A DNA stretch of 64,000 nt from Falsiroseomonas oryzae (GCF_027856955.1 NZ_JAPSMD010000001.1:34929-98928), one strand, 5' to 3'. Positions 26,155 through 35,326 are shown, counted from the stretch's first letter. Translations and numbers: made by a program. The notes: generated by a model not told the origin, from the letters alone.

Positions 26155-27050
26155 GTGCAACCTCGGATGAGATGGATGCGGCCGAGGAGGCAGCGTCACG
26201 CCGGCGCGCCACGATCCGGCGCTACACGCGCCATCCCGGCCTCGTCATCGGTGCGGTCGGCGTGCTGCTTCTGATTCTCGTGGCGCTCTTCGCCCCTTGG
26301 ATCGCGCCGCATTCGCCGACGCGCACCGACCTGATGAACAACCTTGCGGCACCGTCCGCGACCTATCCGCTGGGGACCGACCAGTTCGGCCGATGTGTCT
26401 TGTCCCGCCTGATCTACGGCGCGCAGGTGTCGCTGCAGGTCGGCTTCTTCGTCGTGCTCATCTCGCTGGGCGCAGGAACGCTGCTTGGCGCCGTGGCGGG
26501 CTACGCCGGCGGCTGGATCGAGCGCGCGCTGGTCGCCTGCATCGATATCCTGCTGGCCTTCCCGTCCTTCCTGCTTGCGCTGGCGCTCGTGGCGGCGCGC
26601 GGCAACACGCTGGATTCGATCGTGCTTGCGGTGGCCATCGCCTACACGCCGCGCGTGGCGGCGGTGATGCGCTCCGTCGTGCTGACCATCCGGCCGCGCC
26701 CCTTCATCGAGGCGTCGCGCGCCATCGGCCTCTCGCCCTGGCGCATCGTGGTGCGGCACGTCATCCCGAACGCGCTGCCGCCGGTCATCGTCGTCGCGAC
26801 GATCAGCGCGGCCACGGCCATCCTGGCGGAGGCCGGCCTGTCGTTCCTCGGCCTCGGCGTGCAGCCGCCCACGCCCACCTGGGGCAACGTCATCGCGGAG
26901 GGGCAGACCTCGATCACGACCAACCCGATGATCTCCCTCTCGGCCGGGCTCTGCATCGCCTTCACGGTGGTCGTGCTGAACCTTCTCGGGGATGGCCTGC
27001 GCGACACGCTGGACCCGCAGATGCGGCGCAGCACGGGCAAGCTGCTGTGA
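26151..27050 (+). CDS. Dipeptide-type ABC importer permease (DppC type)
   Basis: A 299-residue permease with an N-terminal RRRATIRRYTRHPGLVIGAVGVLLLILVAL-like first helix, the LGTDQFGRCVLSRLIYGAQVSLQVG motif of DppC proteins and the EAA loop EASRAIGLSPWRIVVRHVIPNA. It overlaps the DppB-type gene by 4 bp and the GTG start of the ATPase gene by 4 bp. The C-terminal NLLGDGLRDTLDPQ is the usual family ending. Confidence 0.93.
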   Translation: MSATSDEMDAAEEAASRRRATIRRYTRHPGLVIGAVGVLLLILVALFAPWIAPHSPTRTDLMNNLAAPSATYPLGTDQFGRCVLSRLIYGAQVSLQVGFFVVLISLGAGTLLGAVAGYAGGWIERALVACIDILLAFPSFLLALALVAARGNTLDSIVLAVAIAYTPRVAAVMRSVVLTIRPRPFIEASRAIGLSPWRIVVRHVIPNALPPVIVVATISAATAILAEAGLSFLGLGVQPPTPTWGNVIAEGQTSITTNPMISLSAGLCIAFTVVVLNLLGDGLRDTLDPQMRRSTGKLL

Positions 27051-28030
27051 GCGCCGCCTTCGCACTTCGCGGACTGACGGCGGCCGTGCCGGGCGACAAG
27101 GGCCCTGTGCGGCTGGTCGAGGACGTGTCGCTGGAGGTCGATGCCGGCGAGACCCTCGCGGTGGTCGGGGAGAGCGGCTCCGGCAAGACCGTCACCTTCA
27201 CGTCGGCGCTCGGCCTCCTCCCGCGCCCGGGACGTGTCATTGCCGGAGAGGCGATGCTGGACGGCGTGGACCTGCTGAAGCTGCCGGCGGAGGACCTCCG
27301 CTGCATGCGCGGCGCCCGCATCGGCATGGTGTTCCAGGATCCGCTCACCGGCCTGAACCCGGTCTTCAGGATCGGCGACCAGATCGCGGAGGTGCTGCGC
27401 GCGCACCAGCCAGTCTCGCGCCGCGCCGCGCGCGACCGGGCGGTGGAGCTGCTGCGCCGGGTGCAGATCCCGGACCCGGCGCGCCGGATCGACGACTATC
27501 CGCACCAGTTCTCCGGCGGGATGCGGCAGCGCGTCCTCATCGCGATGGCGATCGCGCTCGGGCCGCGCGTACTGATCGCGGACGAACCCACCACGGCGCT
27601 CGACGTGACGGTGCAGGCGCAGGTGCTCGACCTGCTGGGCGACCTTCGCCGGGCCGATGGCATGGCCATGGTGCTGATCACGCACGACCTTGGCGTCGTG
27701 GCACGGCAGGCCGACCGCGTCGCGGTGATGTATGCCGGACGCGTCGTTGAGACCGGCACGGTCGAGCAGGTGTTCCGCGCCCCGCGCCATCCCTACACCG
27801 TCGCCCTGTTCCGCAGCATGCCCGACCTCGATGCGCCGGCCGGCAGCATGCTCGCCCCGATCGCCGGGAGCCCGCCCGATCCGGCGCGCCGGCCGGCCGG
27901 CTGCGCCTTCGCCCCGCGCTGTCTCGTCGCGGATGATCTCATGGCCTGCCGGAGCGAGACGCCGCGTCTGCGCGGTGCGCCACACGCGGCGGCCTGCCAT
28001 CGCCTGGATGAGCGGGAGCCGACCGCATGA
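27047..28030 (+). CDS. Dipeptide-type ABC importer ATPase (DppD type)
   Basis: A 327-residue ATPase that starts with GTG inside the DppC-type stop (GTGA). Walker A GESGSGKT, Q-loop MVFQDPLTGLNPV, signature [15 protein letters not shown], Walker [13 protein letters not shown] and H-loop LITHDLGVVAR are all present. The tail has CAFAPRCLVADDLMACR, the cysteine-rich region of this family. It is coupled to the next ATPase by another 4-bp overlap. It energises the second importer. Confidence 0.93.
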   Translation: MSAAFALRGLTAAVPGDKGPVRLVEDVSLEVDAGETLAVVGESGSGKTVTFTSALGLLPRPGRVIAGEAMLDGVDLLKLPAEDLRCMRGARIGMVFQDPLTGLNPVFRIGDQIAEVLRAHQPVSRRAARDRAVELLRRVQIPDPARRIDDYPHQFSGGMRQRVLIAMAIALGPRVLIADEPTTALDVTVQAQVLDLLGDLRRADGMAMVLITHDLGVVARQADRVAVMYAGRVVETGTVEQVFRAPRHPYTVALFRSMPDLDAPAGSMLAPIAGSPPDPARRPAGCAFAPRCLVADDLMACRSETPRLRGAPHAAACHRLDEREPTA

Positions 28031-29058
28031 GTGCGCTCCTCGAGGTCGCCGATCTGCGGAAGAGCTTCGCCGGCGGCCGTAGCCTGTTCGGCGGCGCCAG
28101 GCCGATGGTGCGCGCCGTCGACGGCATCTCTTTCGATCTCGCGCGCGGCGAGACGCTCGGGCTTGTCGGCGAGACGGGCAGCGGCAAGAGCACGCTCGGG
28201 CGCCTTGTGCTTCGGCTGATTGAGCCGAGCGCCGGACAGGTAAGGTTCGAGGGCCAGGACGTCACGCGCGCTTCACGCACGGCCATGCGCGCATTGCGGC
28301 CGCGCATGCAGATGGTGTTCCAGGATCCCTACGGTTCGCTGGATCCGCGCATGACGGCGGGCGAGATCGTGGCGGAGCCGATGACGGCACATGGTATGGC
28401 GCGCGCGGAGGCCATGCGCCGCGCGAACGACCTGATGGAGCAGGTCGGTCTCCGCCGGGCGATGGCCACGCGCTACCCGCACGAGTTCTCCGGCGGCCAG
28501 CGCCAGCGCATCGGGATCGCGCGCGCCATTGCCCTTGACCCCGCCCTCGTCGTGCTGGACGAGCCGGTCTCCGCGCTCGACGTCTCGGTCCAGGCGCAGA
28601 TCCTCAACCTGCTCGCGGAGATCCAGGCGCGTTCCTCCGTCGCCTATCTCTTCATTGCGCATGACCTGGCCGTGGTGCGTCATGTCAGTGACCGCGTCGC
28701 GGTGATGTATCTCGGCCGCATCGTGGAGATCGCACCACGCGATGCCCTCTATGGCGCGCCGCGTCACCCGTACACGGTCTCGCTGCTCTCGGCGGTGCCG
28801 CGGCCCGACCCTGCACGGGAGAAGTCGCGCATCCGAAGCCGCCCGATCGGCGAGATCGGCAGCGCCGCCGCGCTCCCGTCGGGCTGCCGCTTCCACCCGC
28901 GCTGTCCGCGTGCGCGTCTGGTCGCCGCGCGGGGCGGTGAGACCCTGCCCGCCGCGGGCACCCACCTGCCGCGCGCCTGCGTGGAGCAGGACCCCGTGCC
29001 GGCTCCGGTCGGTGCCGCGGCGCATCTCGCCGCCTGCCACTTTCCCGACGAGACCTGA
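28027..29058 (+). CDS. Dipeptide-type ABC importer ATPase (DppF type)
   Basis: A 343-residue ATPase: Walker A GETGSGKST, Q-loop MVFQDPYGSLDPRM, signature [15 protein letters not shown], Walker [14 protein letters not shown]-loop FIAHDLAVVRH, and tail CRFHPRCPRARLV. It overlaps the DppD-type gene by 4 bp. The C-terminal region is longer than in the minus-strand paralogue, with an Ala/Pro-rich insert before the final CHFPDET. It completes a binding protein-BCDF set in the usual dpp order. Confidence 0.93.
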   Translation: MSALLEVADLRKSFAGGRSLFGGARPMVRAVDGISFDLARGETLGLVGETGSGKSTLGRLVLRLIEPSAGQVRFEGQDVTRASRTAMRALRPRMQMVFQDPYGSLDPRMTAGEIVAEPMTAHGMARAEAMRRANDLMEQVGLRRAMATRYPHEFSGGQRQRIGIARAIALDPALVVLDEPVSALDVSVQAQILNLLAEIQARSSVAYLFIAHDLAVVRHVSDRVAVMYLGRIVEIAPRDALYGAPRHPYTVSLLSAVPRPDPAREKSRIRSRPIGEIGSAAALPSGCRFHPRCPRARLVAARGGETLPAAGTHLPRACVEQDPVPAPVGAAAHLAACHFPDET

Positions 29059-29068
29059 GGAGATCGCG

Positions 29069-29710
29069 ATGGCTGTCACGCGCGAGCAGAATTATGTCGG
29101 TGTCTTCGATGGCAAGGTAGGCTACGGCACGCGCCCGGCGGTCGTGGTGATCGACTTCACCCTCGCCTACACCACGCCGGGCTCGCCGTTCTTCGCGGAG
29201 GGCGTCGTGCGCGCGGTGCGGGAGACGGTCCCGCTCCTGGCCGCGGCACGCGCGGCCGGGGTGCCGGTGATACACACCCGCGTCGAGTACCACCCCTCGG
29301 GTGCGGATGGCGGCTGGTTCGTCCGCAAGGTGCCTGCCTTGCGCAAGATGGTCGCCGGCGAACGCCTGGCGCAGATCGACCCGGTGGTCGCGCCACTGGC
29401 GGAGGAGGTGGTCATCGTGAAGCAGTATCCCAGCCCCTTCTTCGGCACTCCGCTGGCGCCGATGCTGGCCGCCCTCGGCGTGGACACGCTGATCCTGGCC
29501 GGCTGCTCCACCAGCGGCTGCGTCCGGGCGGGCGCGCTGGACGGCGTGCAGCACGGCTACCGCGTGATCGTGCCGCGGGAATGCGTCGGCGACCGCCACG
29601 ACGCGCCGCACGATGCCAACCTGTTCGACATCAATGCCAAGTATGGCGACGTGGTCGGCCGAGACGAGGTGGTCGCCTATCTCGGCGGCCTTGCCTCGAA
29701 GGCTGCGTGA
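29069..29710 (+). CDS. Isochorismatase-family cysteine hydrolase (N-carbamoylsarcosine amidase / maleamate amidohydrolase-like)
   Basis: A 213-residue hydrolase; ATG at 29069 with TGAGGAGA 5 nt upstream. The Asp-Lys-Cys triad is visible: Asp in AVVVIDFTLAY, Lys in EVVIVKQYPS and the nucleophile in GCSTSGCVRAGALDG. The N-terminal YVGVFDGKVGYGTRPA and FFAEGVVRAVRETVPLLAAAR are most like N-carbamoylsarcosine amidase and maleamate hydrolase proteins. It should release ammonia from a small amide in the cytoplasm. It follows the importer 10 nt after the last ATPase stop, so it is in the same transcript. Confidence 0.88.
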   Translation: MAVTREQNYVGVFDGKVGYGTRPAVVVIDFTLAYTTPGSPFFAEGVVRAVRETVPLLAAARAAGVPVIHTRVEYHPSGADGGWFVRKVPALRKMVAGERLAQIDPVVAPLAEEVVIVKQYPSPFFGTPLAPMLAALGVDTLILAGCSTSGCVRAGALDGVQHGYRVIVPRECVGDRHDAPHDANLFDINAKYGDVVGRDEVVAYLGGLASKAA

Positions 29711-29725
29711 GGGAGGACAAGGCAC

Positions 29726-30532
29726 ATGGAAGCGCCCACGGTTGACGACGCGATCCGCGTCTACTGGATGACCGGCTGTTCCTCCTGCCTGCGCACGAAG
29801 GAATTCCTGCAGAAGAACGGCGTGCCGTTCCTGTCGCGCAACGTGCTGGAGGACGAGTCGGCCTACGAGGAGCTGGCGCGCTTCGGTCTCAAGCAGGTGC
29901 CGATCGTCACGCGCGGCGACGCCTGGGCCAATGGTCAGGTCCTTCGCGACGTGGCGAAGCTCTGCGGCATCGCCTATGGCGAGACCAGGATGCTGCCCGT
30001 GCCGGAGCTGCGTGCCCGGCTGGATGCCGTGCTGGCGGGCGCCGCCCGGTTCATAGGCCAGATGCCCGATGCGGCCTTGGCCCGCGAGCTGCCGAATCGT
30101 CCGCGCACCTTCGCGCAGCTGGGCTGGCACATAGCCAACATCGCCGACGCCTTCCTGGAGCACGAGGATGGCATTCCGCTGACCTTCGACAGCTACATGC
30201 GCGTGCCGGCCCCGGATCAGGGCGGCCGTGCGGCGCTGATCGCCTACAACGAGGCGATGAGGTGCCGGATGTCCGAGTGGTTCGACGGGCCCGGGCACCA
30301 GCGGGACTGGACGGCGCGCGCTGAGGTGTACTACGGCGAGCAGACCATGCATGAGTTCCTGGAGCGCACTGTCTGGCACGCTGGCCAGCATGTCCGCCAG
30401 TTCATGTGGGTGCTCGAAGGGCTCGGCATCACGCCAGATCGGCCGCTGGGCAGCGAGACCTTCGGGGGCCTTCCGATGCCTGAGAAGGTCTGGGATGAGG
30501 CGGATCCAGCGAAGGTTCGCCGCGCGACATAG
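29726..30532 (+). CDS. Glutaredoxin-domain / DinB-like fusion protein
   Basis: A 268-residue two-domain protein; ATG at 29726 preceded by GGGAGGACAAGG. Residues ~8-85 are a glutaredoxin fold with the redox motif WMTGCSSCLRTKEFL and the cis-Pro segment KQVPIVTRG. Residues ~95-250 resemble the DinB/YfiT four-helix metal-binding fold: QLGWHIANIADAFLEHEDG supplies one His and TVWHAGQHVRQFMWVL the other two. DinB-like proteins include mycothiol- or bacillithiol-dependent transferases, so a thiol-transfer enzyme is plausible; the reaction is unknown. It ends the importer operon, 15 nt after the cysteine hydrolase, just before a hairpin. Confidence 0.8.
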   Translation: MEAPTVDDAIRVYWMTGCSSCLRTKEFLQKNGVPFLSRNVLEDESAYEELARFGLKQVPIVTRGDAWANGQVLRDVAKLCGIAYGETRMLPVPELRARLDAVLAGAARFIGQMPDAALARELPNRPRTFAQLGWHIANIADAFLEHEDGIPLTFDSYMRVPAPDQGGRAALIAYNEAMRCRMSEWFDGPGHQRDWTARAEVYYGEQTMHEFLERTVWHAGQHVRQFMWVLEGLGITPDRPLGSETFGGLPMPEKVWDEADPAKVRRAT

Positions 30533-30552
30533 CGCCGGCCTTTCGCGGCGCT
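30531..30552 (+). terminator. Hairpin at end of the importer operon
   Basis: AGCGCCG (30531-30537) pairs with CGGCGCT (30546-30552) around an 8-nt loop, overlapping the TAG stop of the glutaredoxin-DinB gene. Confidence 0.45.
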
Positions 30553-30555
30553 GAG

Positions 30556-30590
30556 ACCTGGCGTGAGCGGGCTTGCGGCTCCCGTCAGGT
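30556..30590 (-). terminator. Hairpin overlapping the amidohydrolase stop
   Basis: ACCTGGCGTGAGC (30556-30568) pairs with GCTCCCGTCAGGT (30578-30590), 11 of 13 positions, around a 9-nt loop. The minus-strand stop codon (30585-30587) is in one arm. With the previous hairpin it separates two convergent units. Confidence 0.4.
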
Positions 30591-31670
30591 CGCGAGCTTC
30601 GCCAGCGCCTCGCAACCGGTGGAGCGGTGAAGCTTGTAGGTCCGCGTGGCCGTTCCGGCGAACAGCGCCGCCCGCTCCGCATCGCTCGCGTCGGCCGCAA
30701 GGCGCTTGAAGGCATTCCACAGCACGGCGTAGCTGCACATGCCCTTGTCCACGGGGAAGTTGCTTTCGAACATGCAGCGCCTGGCGCCGAACGCGTCGAT
30801 GAGGGTGTGGATCACGGGTCGCCAGGCATGCGCCAGCTCGGCCGAGCCTGGCGGAAGGTCGCGCTCATGGAAGCCGAAGCCTGCGACTTCCATCGCCAGC
30901 CCGCCCAGCTTCATGACGGTGTTGGGCAGGGCCGCGAGGGCGAGGACATCGCGCCGCCAGGCGGCGATGGCCTCGGCAGGGCGGCCGGCGAAGGGGCCGA
31001 CGCCGAGTGGCCCGCCGCAGTGGTTGACGACGACGGTCAATCCCGGCACCGCGCGGGCCACGGCGTGCACGAGCGGCAGTTGCGTCTGGTAGGCCCAGAC
31101 ATCCAGGACCAGCCCATGCTCGGACAGGCGCCGCGCGCCCGCGATGAAGCGTGGATCCTTGAGCGGACCAGGTGGCGGGCCGAGCAGGTTCGACCGTATC
31201 TCCGGGGCTGGATGCCAGGCGGTGCGGTTGCGCACGCCGCGGAAGCGTGATCCCGAGGCCGCCACATGCGCCTCCAGCAGCGGCGCGACCCGGTCGCCCA
31301 GCGTGAGGTCCACGAAGCCGACGATGCCCGCGCAGGCGCGCGTTGCCCCGTAGGTGCCGCTCGCGCTCGCGGCGGCTATACCGTTCACCCACTCGGTCTC
31401 GCCCAGGCTCCGCTCCTCCTCCGGCCCGGTCGCGCGGTACATCGCGCCGCACTGCACGAACACCGTTGCGAGGATCTCGTGCCCGCCTGCCGCGTCGCGC
31501 AGCAGGTCGTCCAGCAGGTAGCGTTCCCCGGTGCGATCCCAGAGATGGTGGTGCGGATCGACGATCGGGCATGCCGGGTCGAGTGGCTCCTCGTGGCGCT
31601 GCGCGAGCCAATCCTCCCGCACGGCGATCTGGCGGGACGGCGTGAGGGAGGGCGGCGCGACGGTCGGCAT
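30585..31670 (-). CDS. Amidohydrolase 2 family (TIM-barrel) hydrolase
   Basis: A 361-residue metal-dependent hydrolase related to 4-sulfomuconolactonase and 2-pyrone-4,6-dicarboxylate lactonase proteins. The first metal motif is VDPHHHLWD; later motifs are GVRNRTAWHP, VVNHCGGPLG and the C-terminal MFESNFPVDKGMCSY, where the catalytic Asp usually lies in the SNFP(V)D segment. The N-terminal EDWLAQRHEEPLDPACPIVD is typical of the branch often found with carboxylic-acid catabolism. It appears to be a single-gene unit on the minus strand, convergent with the importer operon; its substrate is not evident. Confidence 0.88.
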   Translation of the reverse strand: MPTVAPPSLTPSRQIAVREDWLAQRHEEPLDPACPIVDPHHHLWDRTGERYLLDDLLRDAAGGHEILATVFVQCGAMYRATGPEEERSLGETEWVNGIAAASASGTYGATRACAGIVGFVDLTLGDRVAPLLEAHVAASGSRFRGVRNRTAWHPAPEIRSNLLGPPPGPLKDPRFIAGARRLSEHGLVLDVWAYQTQLPLVHAVARAVPGLTVVVNHCGGPLGVGPFAGRPAEAIAAWRRDVLALAALPNTVMKLGGLAMEVAGFGFHERDLPPGSAELAHAWRPVIHTLIDAFGARRCMFESNFPVDKGMCSYAVLWNAFKRLAADASDAERAALFAGTATRTYKLHRSTGCEALAKLAT

Positions 31671-31734
31671 GATGACGAGCCTGCCCCGCCGCCGCGACAG
31701 CCGGCAAGACGTTCCCGGACGAGGCGGCCCCTAC

Positions 31735-31845
31735 CTAGGCTGTGGACACAAGCCTCGTCCCGAGCCTGACGGCGGCGAGGCAGAGTGCGGCGAGGTAGTT
31801 TCTGGCGAGTTTGGCGTAGCAGGTTGCGACGCCGCGGTTGAGGGC
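31735..31845 (-). pseudogene. IS5-family transposase, C-terminal remnant
   Basis: Reading the minus strand up to a TAG at 31735-31737 gives 36 codons containing ATCYAKLARNYLAALCLAAV and ending TRLVSTA. This is close to the usual IS5-type ending (ATRYDKLARNFLA...). No upstream catalytic domain is present in any frame, so it is a fragment. The rest of the gene-free stretch 31671-32030 shows no other coding signal; 31900-31985 is visibly AT-richer than its surroundings, consistent with insertion-sequence debris or a promoter. Confidence 0.6.
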
Positions 31846-32030
31846 GGAATGCGCCATCGTTCCGCTCGCGCACCCTCAAGGTCAAGGCGGGAAGTAGCCG
31901 TAAACCTGCGCCTCAGCGCGCAGAGCTGGTCAGGCAATACGGGTTGCAAGAAAACCGACTGCAGCAGCAGAGACCGGGGAATGAATTTCTCTGGACGCTC
32001 TCCGCCGCCGGACCCGGGTCGCGATGCGCT

Positions 32031-32507
32031 TTATCGTGGCCGCGCTGCTGCGATGCCGGCATGGCGCAGATCTTCGCCCCTGCGTCCGTGGGGCTTGCGC
32101 TTCGGGGACGTCGCAGCCGCCTCGCCGGAAAGCCCCTCGAGAATGGGGCACTCCGGCCGGTGGTCGCCGTGGCACACCTCGGCCAGATGGCGGAGGGAGT
32201 CACCCATCGCCTGCAGCGCCTTCACCTTCTCGTCGATCGCCGCGACATGCGCCAAGGCCAGCCGCTTCACTTCCGCGCTGGCGCGACCGCGGTCGCGCCA
32301 GAGGCCGAGCAGGTCGGCGATCTCGGCCAGCGGGAACCCCAGGTCGCGGGCATTGCCGATGAAGCGCAGCGCATGCACGTCCTCGGCCCGGTACACGCGA
32401 TACCCGCTCTCCGTCCGGAGCGCCGCCGGCAACAGGCCGATCGCCTCGTAGTGGCGGATCATCTTCACCGAGACGCCCGAGGCCTTCGAGGCTTCGCCGA
32501 TGTTCAT
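32031..32507 (-). CDS. cueR: Copper-responsive MerR-family activator
   Basis: A 158-residue MerR-family protein beginning [20 protein letters not shown]. The helix-turn-helix is followed by RTESGYRVYRAEDVHALRFI and a dimerisation helix. The metal loop CHGDHRPECPILEG has two cysteines separated by seven residues, the CueR arrangement for Cu(I). The C-terminus is about 20 residues longer than in E. coli CueR. Its ATG shares an A with the copA stop (TGATG). CueR activates promoters with an over-long spacer; two matching sites occur in this window (35296-35326 and 37582-37612). Confidence 0.9.
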   Translation of the reverse strand: MNIGEASKASGVSVKMIRHYEAIGLLPAALRTESGYRVYRAEDVHALRFIGNARDLGFPLAEIADLLGLWRDRGRASAEVKRLALAHVAAIDEKVKALQAMGDSLRHLAEVCHGDHRPECPILEGLSGEAAATSPKRKPHGRRGEDLRHAGIAAARPR

Positions 32508-35047
32508 CACCGTCCCTCCCGCATGCTGGCCGAGGCGGGCATGAACCGCCGCAGCCGGAGCGCATTCGCCAGTACGAAGACGCTGCTGAGACCCATCGCC
32601 GCCGCCGCCAGCATCGGCGAGAGGAGCGTGCCGCCGAACGGCCACAGGATACCCGCGGCGACCGGGATCAGTGCAACATTGTAGGCGAAGGCCCAAAAGA
32701 GGTTCTGCCGGATATTCGCCATCGTGGCCCGGCTGATCCCGAAGGCCGTGGCCACGGCGCCGAGGTCGCCCGACATCAGCACAACATCCGCGCTCTCGAT
32801 CGCGATGTCGGTGCCGGTGCCAACGGCGAGGCCGACATCGGCGGCCGCCAGTGCCGGCGCGTCGTTGATGCCGTCGCCGACGAAGGCGACCTTCCGCCCG
32901 CCCGCGCGAAGCCCCTCCATCGCGGCGACCTTGCCGTCCGGCAGCACCTCCGCGACCACCTCTTCGATGCCGAGCTGGCGGGCGATCGCCTCCGCGGTCC
33001 GACGGTTGTCGCCGGTGATCATGGCGATGCGCAGCCCCTGCGCGCGCAGCACGGCGAGCGCGGCGGGAGTGCCGGGCTTGATCGGGTCGGCGACCGCCAC
33101 TGCCGCAACCAGCTGCCCATCCACCGCGGCATAGAGTGGCGTCCGGCCCTGCCCGGCCAGCGCCGCCGTAGTGCCGGCGAAGGGCGCGATGTCGAGCCCG
33201 AGCCGCGTCATGTAGCGGTCGGCACCGACCGCCACGCGATGCGCATTCACCAGGGCCGTCGCGCCGAAACCGGGCACGGCCTCGAAGCCTGTCGCCTCCG
33301 GCACGGCCAGCCCGCGCCGGTGCGCCTCGGCGAGGATGGCGCGCGCGACCGGGTGTTCGGACTTTGCCTCTACCGCGGCGACTAGGGACAGGATCGTCGC
33401 CGCATCCGCGCCATCGGCGGTGACGAGGTCGGTCAGGACCGGCCGTCCCTCGGTCAGCGTGCCGGTCTTGTCGAGCGCGACGACCGTCGCCTCGCGCAGC
33501 GCCTGCAACGCCTCTCCCTTCCGGAACAGCACGCCGAGTTCCGCCGCGCGGCCCGTGCCGACCATGATCGATGTCGGCGTCGCCAGGCCCATGGCGCAGG
33601 GGCAGGCGATGATCAGCACCGCCACCGCGTTGACCAGCGCGAAGGCCAGCGCGGGATCCGGCCCGAAGGCCAGCCAGACAACGAAGGTCAGCGCCGCGAC
33701 CGCGAGGACGGCGGGGACGAACCACATGGTCACACGGTCCACCAGGGCCTGGATCGGCAGCTTCGACCCCTGCGCCTGTTCAATCATGCGGACGATCTGG
33801 GACAGCACCGTCTCGCCGCCGACCGCGGTGGCGCGGAAGCGGAGGGCGCCGGTGCCGTTGACGGTGCCGCCGGTCACGCGCCCGCCCGCGGACTTCTCCA
33901 CCGGCACGGGCTCGCCGGTGATCATTGCCTCGTCCACGAAGGAACGGCCCTCGATGACCTCGCCGTCGGCCGGGACCCGCTCGCCCGGCCGTACCAGCAC
34001 GATATCGCCGGCGACGAGTTGCGCGGCCACGATCTCGATCTCCTCACCGCGCCGCAGCACGCGCGCCGTCGGCGGCTGCAGGCCCATCAGCCGCCGGATC
34101 GCCTCGGAGGTGCGCCCCTTGCTGCGTGCCTCAAGCCAGCGGCCGAGCAGGATCAAGGTCACGATCACCGCCGCGGCCTCATAGAAGACGTGCCTCGCGC
34201 CCTCGGGCAGCAGCGCAGGCGCGAAGGTCGCGACGGTCGAATAGGCGAAGGCCGCGCCGGTGCCGAGCGCGACCAGCGAGTTCATGTCCGGCGCAAGGCG
34301 CAGCAGTGCCTTCCAGCCCTTGATCTGGATGCGCAGGCCTGGTCCGAACATGACCAGGGCGGCGAGGAGGAACTGGATCCGCCAGCTCAGCGTGAAGCCG
34401 ATGCTGTCGCGGATGGCGTGATGGATCGCCATCGATAGATGCGCGCCCATCTCCAGCACCATCAGCGGCAAGGTCAGCGCGGCAGCGAGGCAGAGGCGCC
34501 GTGCCAGGCCGCGCATCTCCGCCGCGCGAGCCTCTCGCTCGCGGTCGCCTCTGTCGGCTGGGCTCTCCAGGCCAAGGCGTTCGGCGCCATAGCCGGCGGC
34601 CTGCACGGCACCGATGAGGCTATCGATGCCGAGCGTCGGCTGGTGCGTCACGCGGGCGCGATGGGTGGCGAGGTTCACCGCCGCATCGATCACACCGGGC
34701 ATGGCCTTGAGCGCGCGCTCCACGCGCCCGACGCAGGAGGCGCAGGTCATGCCTTCGATCGTGAACTCGGTGACCTCCGTGCCGATGCCGTAGCCCGCGC
34801 GACCCACCGCGCCGGCCACGGCCGCGAGGTCGGGCACACCGTCAAAGCTGACCTCGGCGCGCTCCGTCGCCAGGTTCACCGCCGCGCCGGCGACGCCGGG
34901 CACGGCCGCGATGGCACGCTCCACCCTGAGCACGCAGGAGGCGCAGGTCATGCCCTCGATGGGCAAGGAGATGGCACTTCCGGAGTTGGGCCGTGAGGAG
35001 GCGGGTGGTGCCGGCAACCAGCCGGCAGCGTTGCTGTCGGGAACCAT
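32507..35047 (-). CDS. copA: Cu(I)-exporting P1B-type ATPase with two N-terminal metal-binding domains
   Basis: An 846-residue pump. ATG at 35047 follows GAAGGAAGG. Two HMA domains carry GMTCASC (Cys35/38 and Cys102/105). The transport motif is [11 protein letters not shown], the phosphorylation motif DKTGTLTEG, the phosphatase/TGE loop [11 protein letters not shown], and the hinge [12 protein letters not shown], with HPVA in the nucleotide domain. It exports cytoplasmic Cu(I) across the inner membrane. It lies between copZ (13 nt upstream) and cueR (1-bp overlap), so the operon is copZ-copA-cueR. Confidence 0.95.
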   Translation of the reverse strand: MVPDSNAAGWLPAPPASSRPNSGSAISLPIEGMTCASCVLRVERAIAAVPGVAGAAVNLATERAEVSFDGVPDLAAVAGAVGRAGYGIGTEVTEFTIEGMTCASCVGRVERALKAMPGVIDAAVNLATHRARVTHQPTLGIDSLIGAVQAAGYGAERLGLESPADRGDREREARAAEMRGLARRLCLAAALTLPLMVLEMGAHLSMAIHHAIRDSIGFTLSWRIQFLLAALVMFGPGLRIQIKGWKALLRLAPDMNSLVALGTGAAFAYSTVATFAPALLPEGARHVFYEAAAVIVTLILLGRWLEARSKGRTSEAIRRLMGLQPPTARVLRRGEEIEIVAAQLVAGDIVLVRPGERVPADGEVIEGRSFVDEAMITGEPVPVEKSAGGRVTGGTVNGTGALRFRATAVGGETVLSQIVRMIEQAQGSKLPIQALVDRVTMWFVPAVLAVAALTFVVWLAFGPDPALAFALVNAVAVLIIACPCAMGLATPTSIMVGTGRAAELGVLFRKGEALQALREATVVALDKTGTLTEGRPVLTDLVTADGADAATILSLVAAVEAKSEHPVARAILAEAHRRGLAVPEATGFEAVPGFGATALVNAHRVAVGADRYMTRLGLDIAPFAGTTAALAGQGRTPLYAAVDGQLVAAVAVADPIKPGTPAALAVLRAQGLRIAMITGDNRRTAEAIARQLGIEEVVAEVLPDGKVAAMEGLRAGGRKVAFVGDGINDAPALAAADVGLAVGTGTDIAIESADVVLMSGDLGAVATAFGISRATMANIRQNLFWAFAYNVALIPVAAGILWPFGGTLLSPMLAAAAMGLSSVFVLANALRLRRFMPASASMREGR

Positions 35048-35060
35048 GACGTGCCTTCCT

Positions 35061-35261
35061 TCAGATTCGCGGCGTGTTGGTGTAGCCGGCAGCCGCGATG
35101 GCCGCCGACAGCCGCGCCGGGTCGGCCGTGCTGGCCACCTGCACGCCATGCGAAGCGAGGTCGGCATGAACCTTCGCGGCGGGGTCAACGGACTGCACGG
35201 CCTGCGTGACGGTCAGCACGCAATGGCCGCAGGTCATGTCGGGAATGTCGAAGTGCTGCAT
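35061..35261 (-). CDS. copZ: Copper chaperone, HMA domain
   Basis: A 66-residue single-domain protein, [20 protein letters not shown], with the MTCGHC copper motif and the beta-alpha-beta layout of CopZ/Atx1 chaperones. ATG at 35261 has AGGAG 6 nt upstream. It delivers Cu(I) to CopA, the next gene. It is the first gene after a CueR-type promoter. Confidence 0.93.
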   Translation of the reverse strand: MQHFDIPDMTCGHCVLTVTQAVQSVDPAAKVHADLASHGVQVASTADPARLSAAIAAAGYTNTPRI

Positions 35262-35295
35262 CGTCGTCTCCTGTCGCAGCGTGGAGGGAGACGCT

Positions 35296-35326
35296 TCTGT
35301 GGTTCCTCCCACGTTGGGAGGGTCAA
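35296..35326 (-). promoter_or_regulatory. CueR-type promoter for copZ-copA-cueR
   Basis: On the minus strand TTGACC (35326-35321) is the -35 element and overlaps the TGA stop of the MocR gene. It is followed by the dyad CCTCCCA-ACG-TGGGAGG (35321-35305). A 19-bp spacer leads to a poor -10 (CACAGA). The layout matches MerR/CueR promoters. copZ starts 35 bp further on. Confidence 0.75.

Noticed and set aside
31900..32000. A possible small RNA or promoter in the AT-richer stretch near the transposase remnant
   Set aside because: No consensus promoter elements, hairpin with T-run or reading frame could be defined; it is better explained as insertion-sequence debris.
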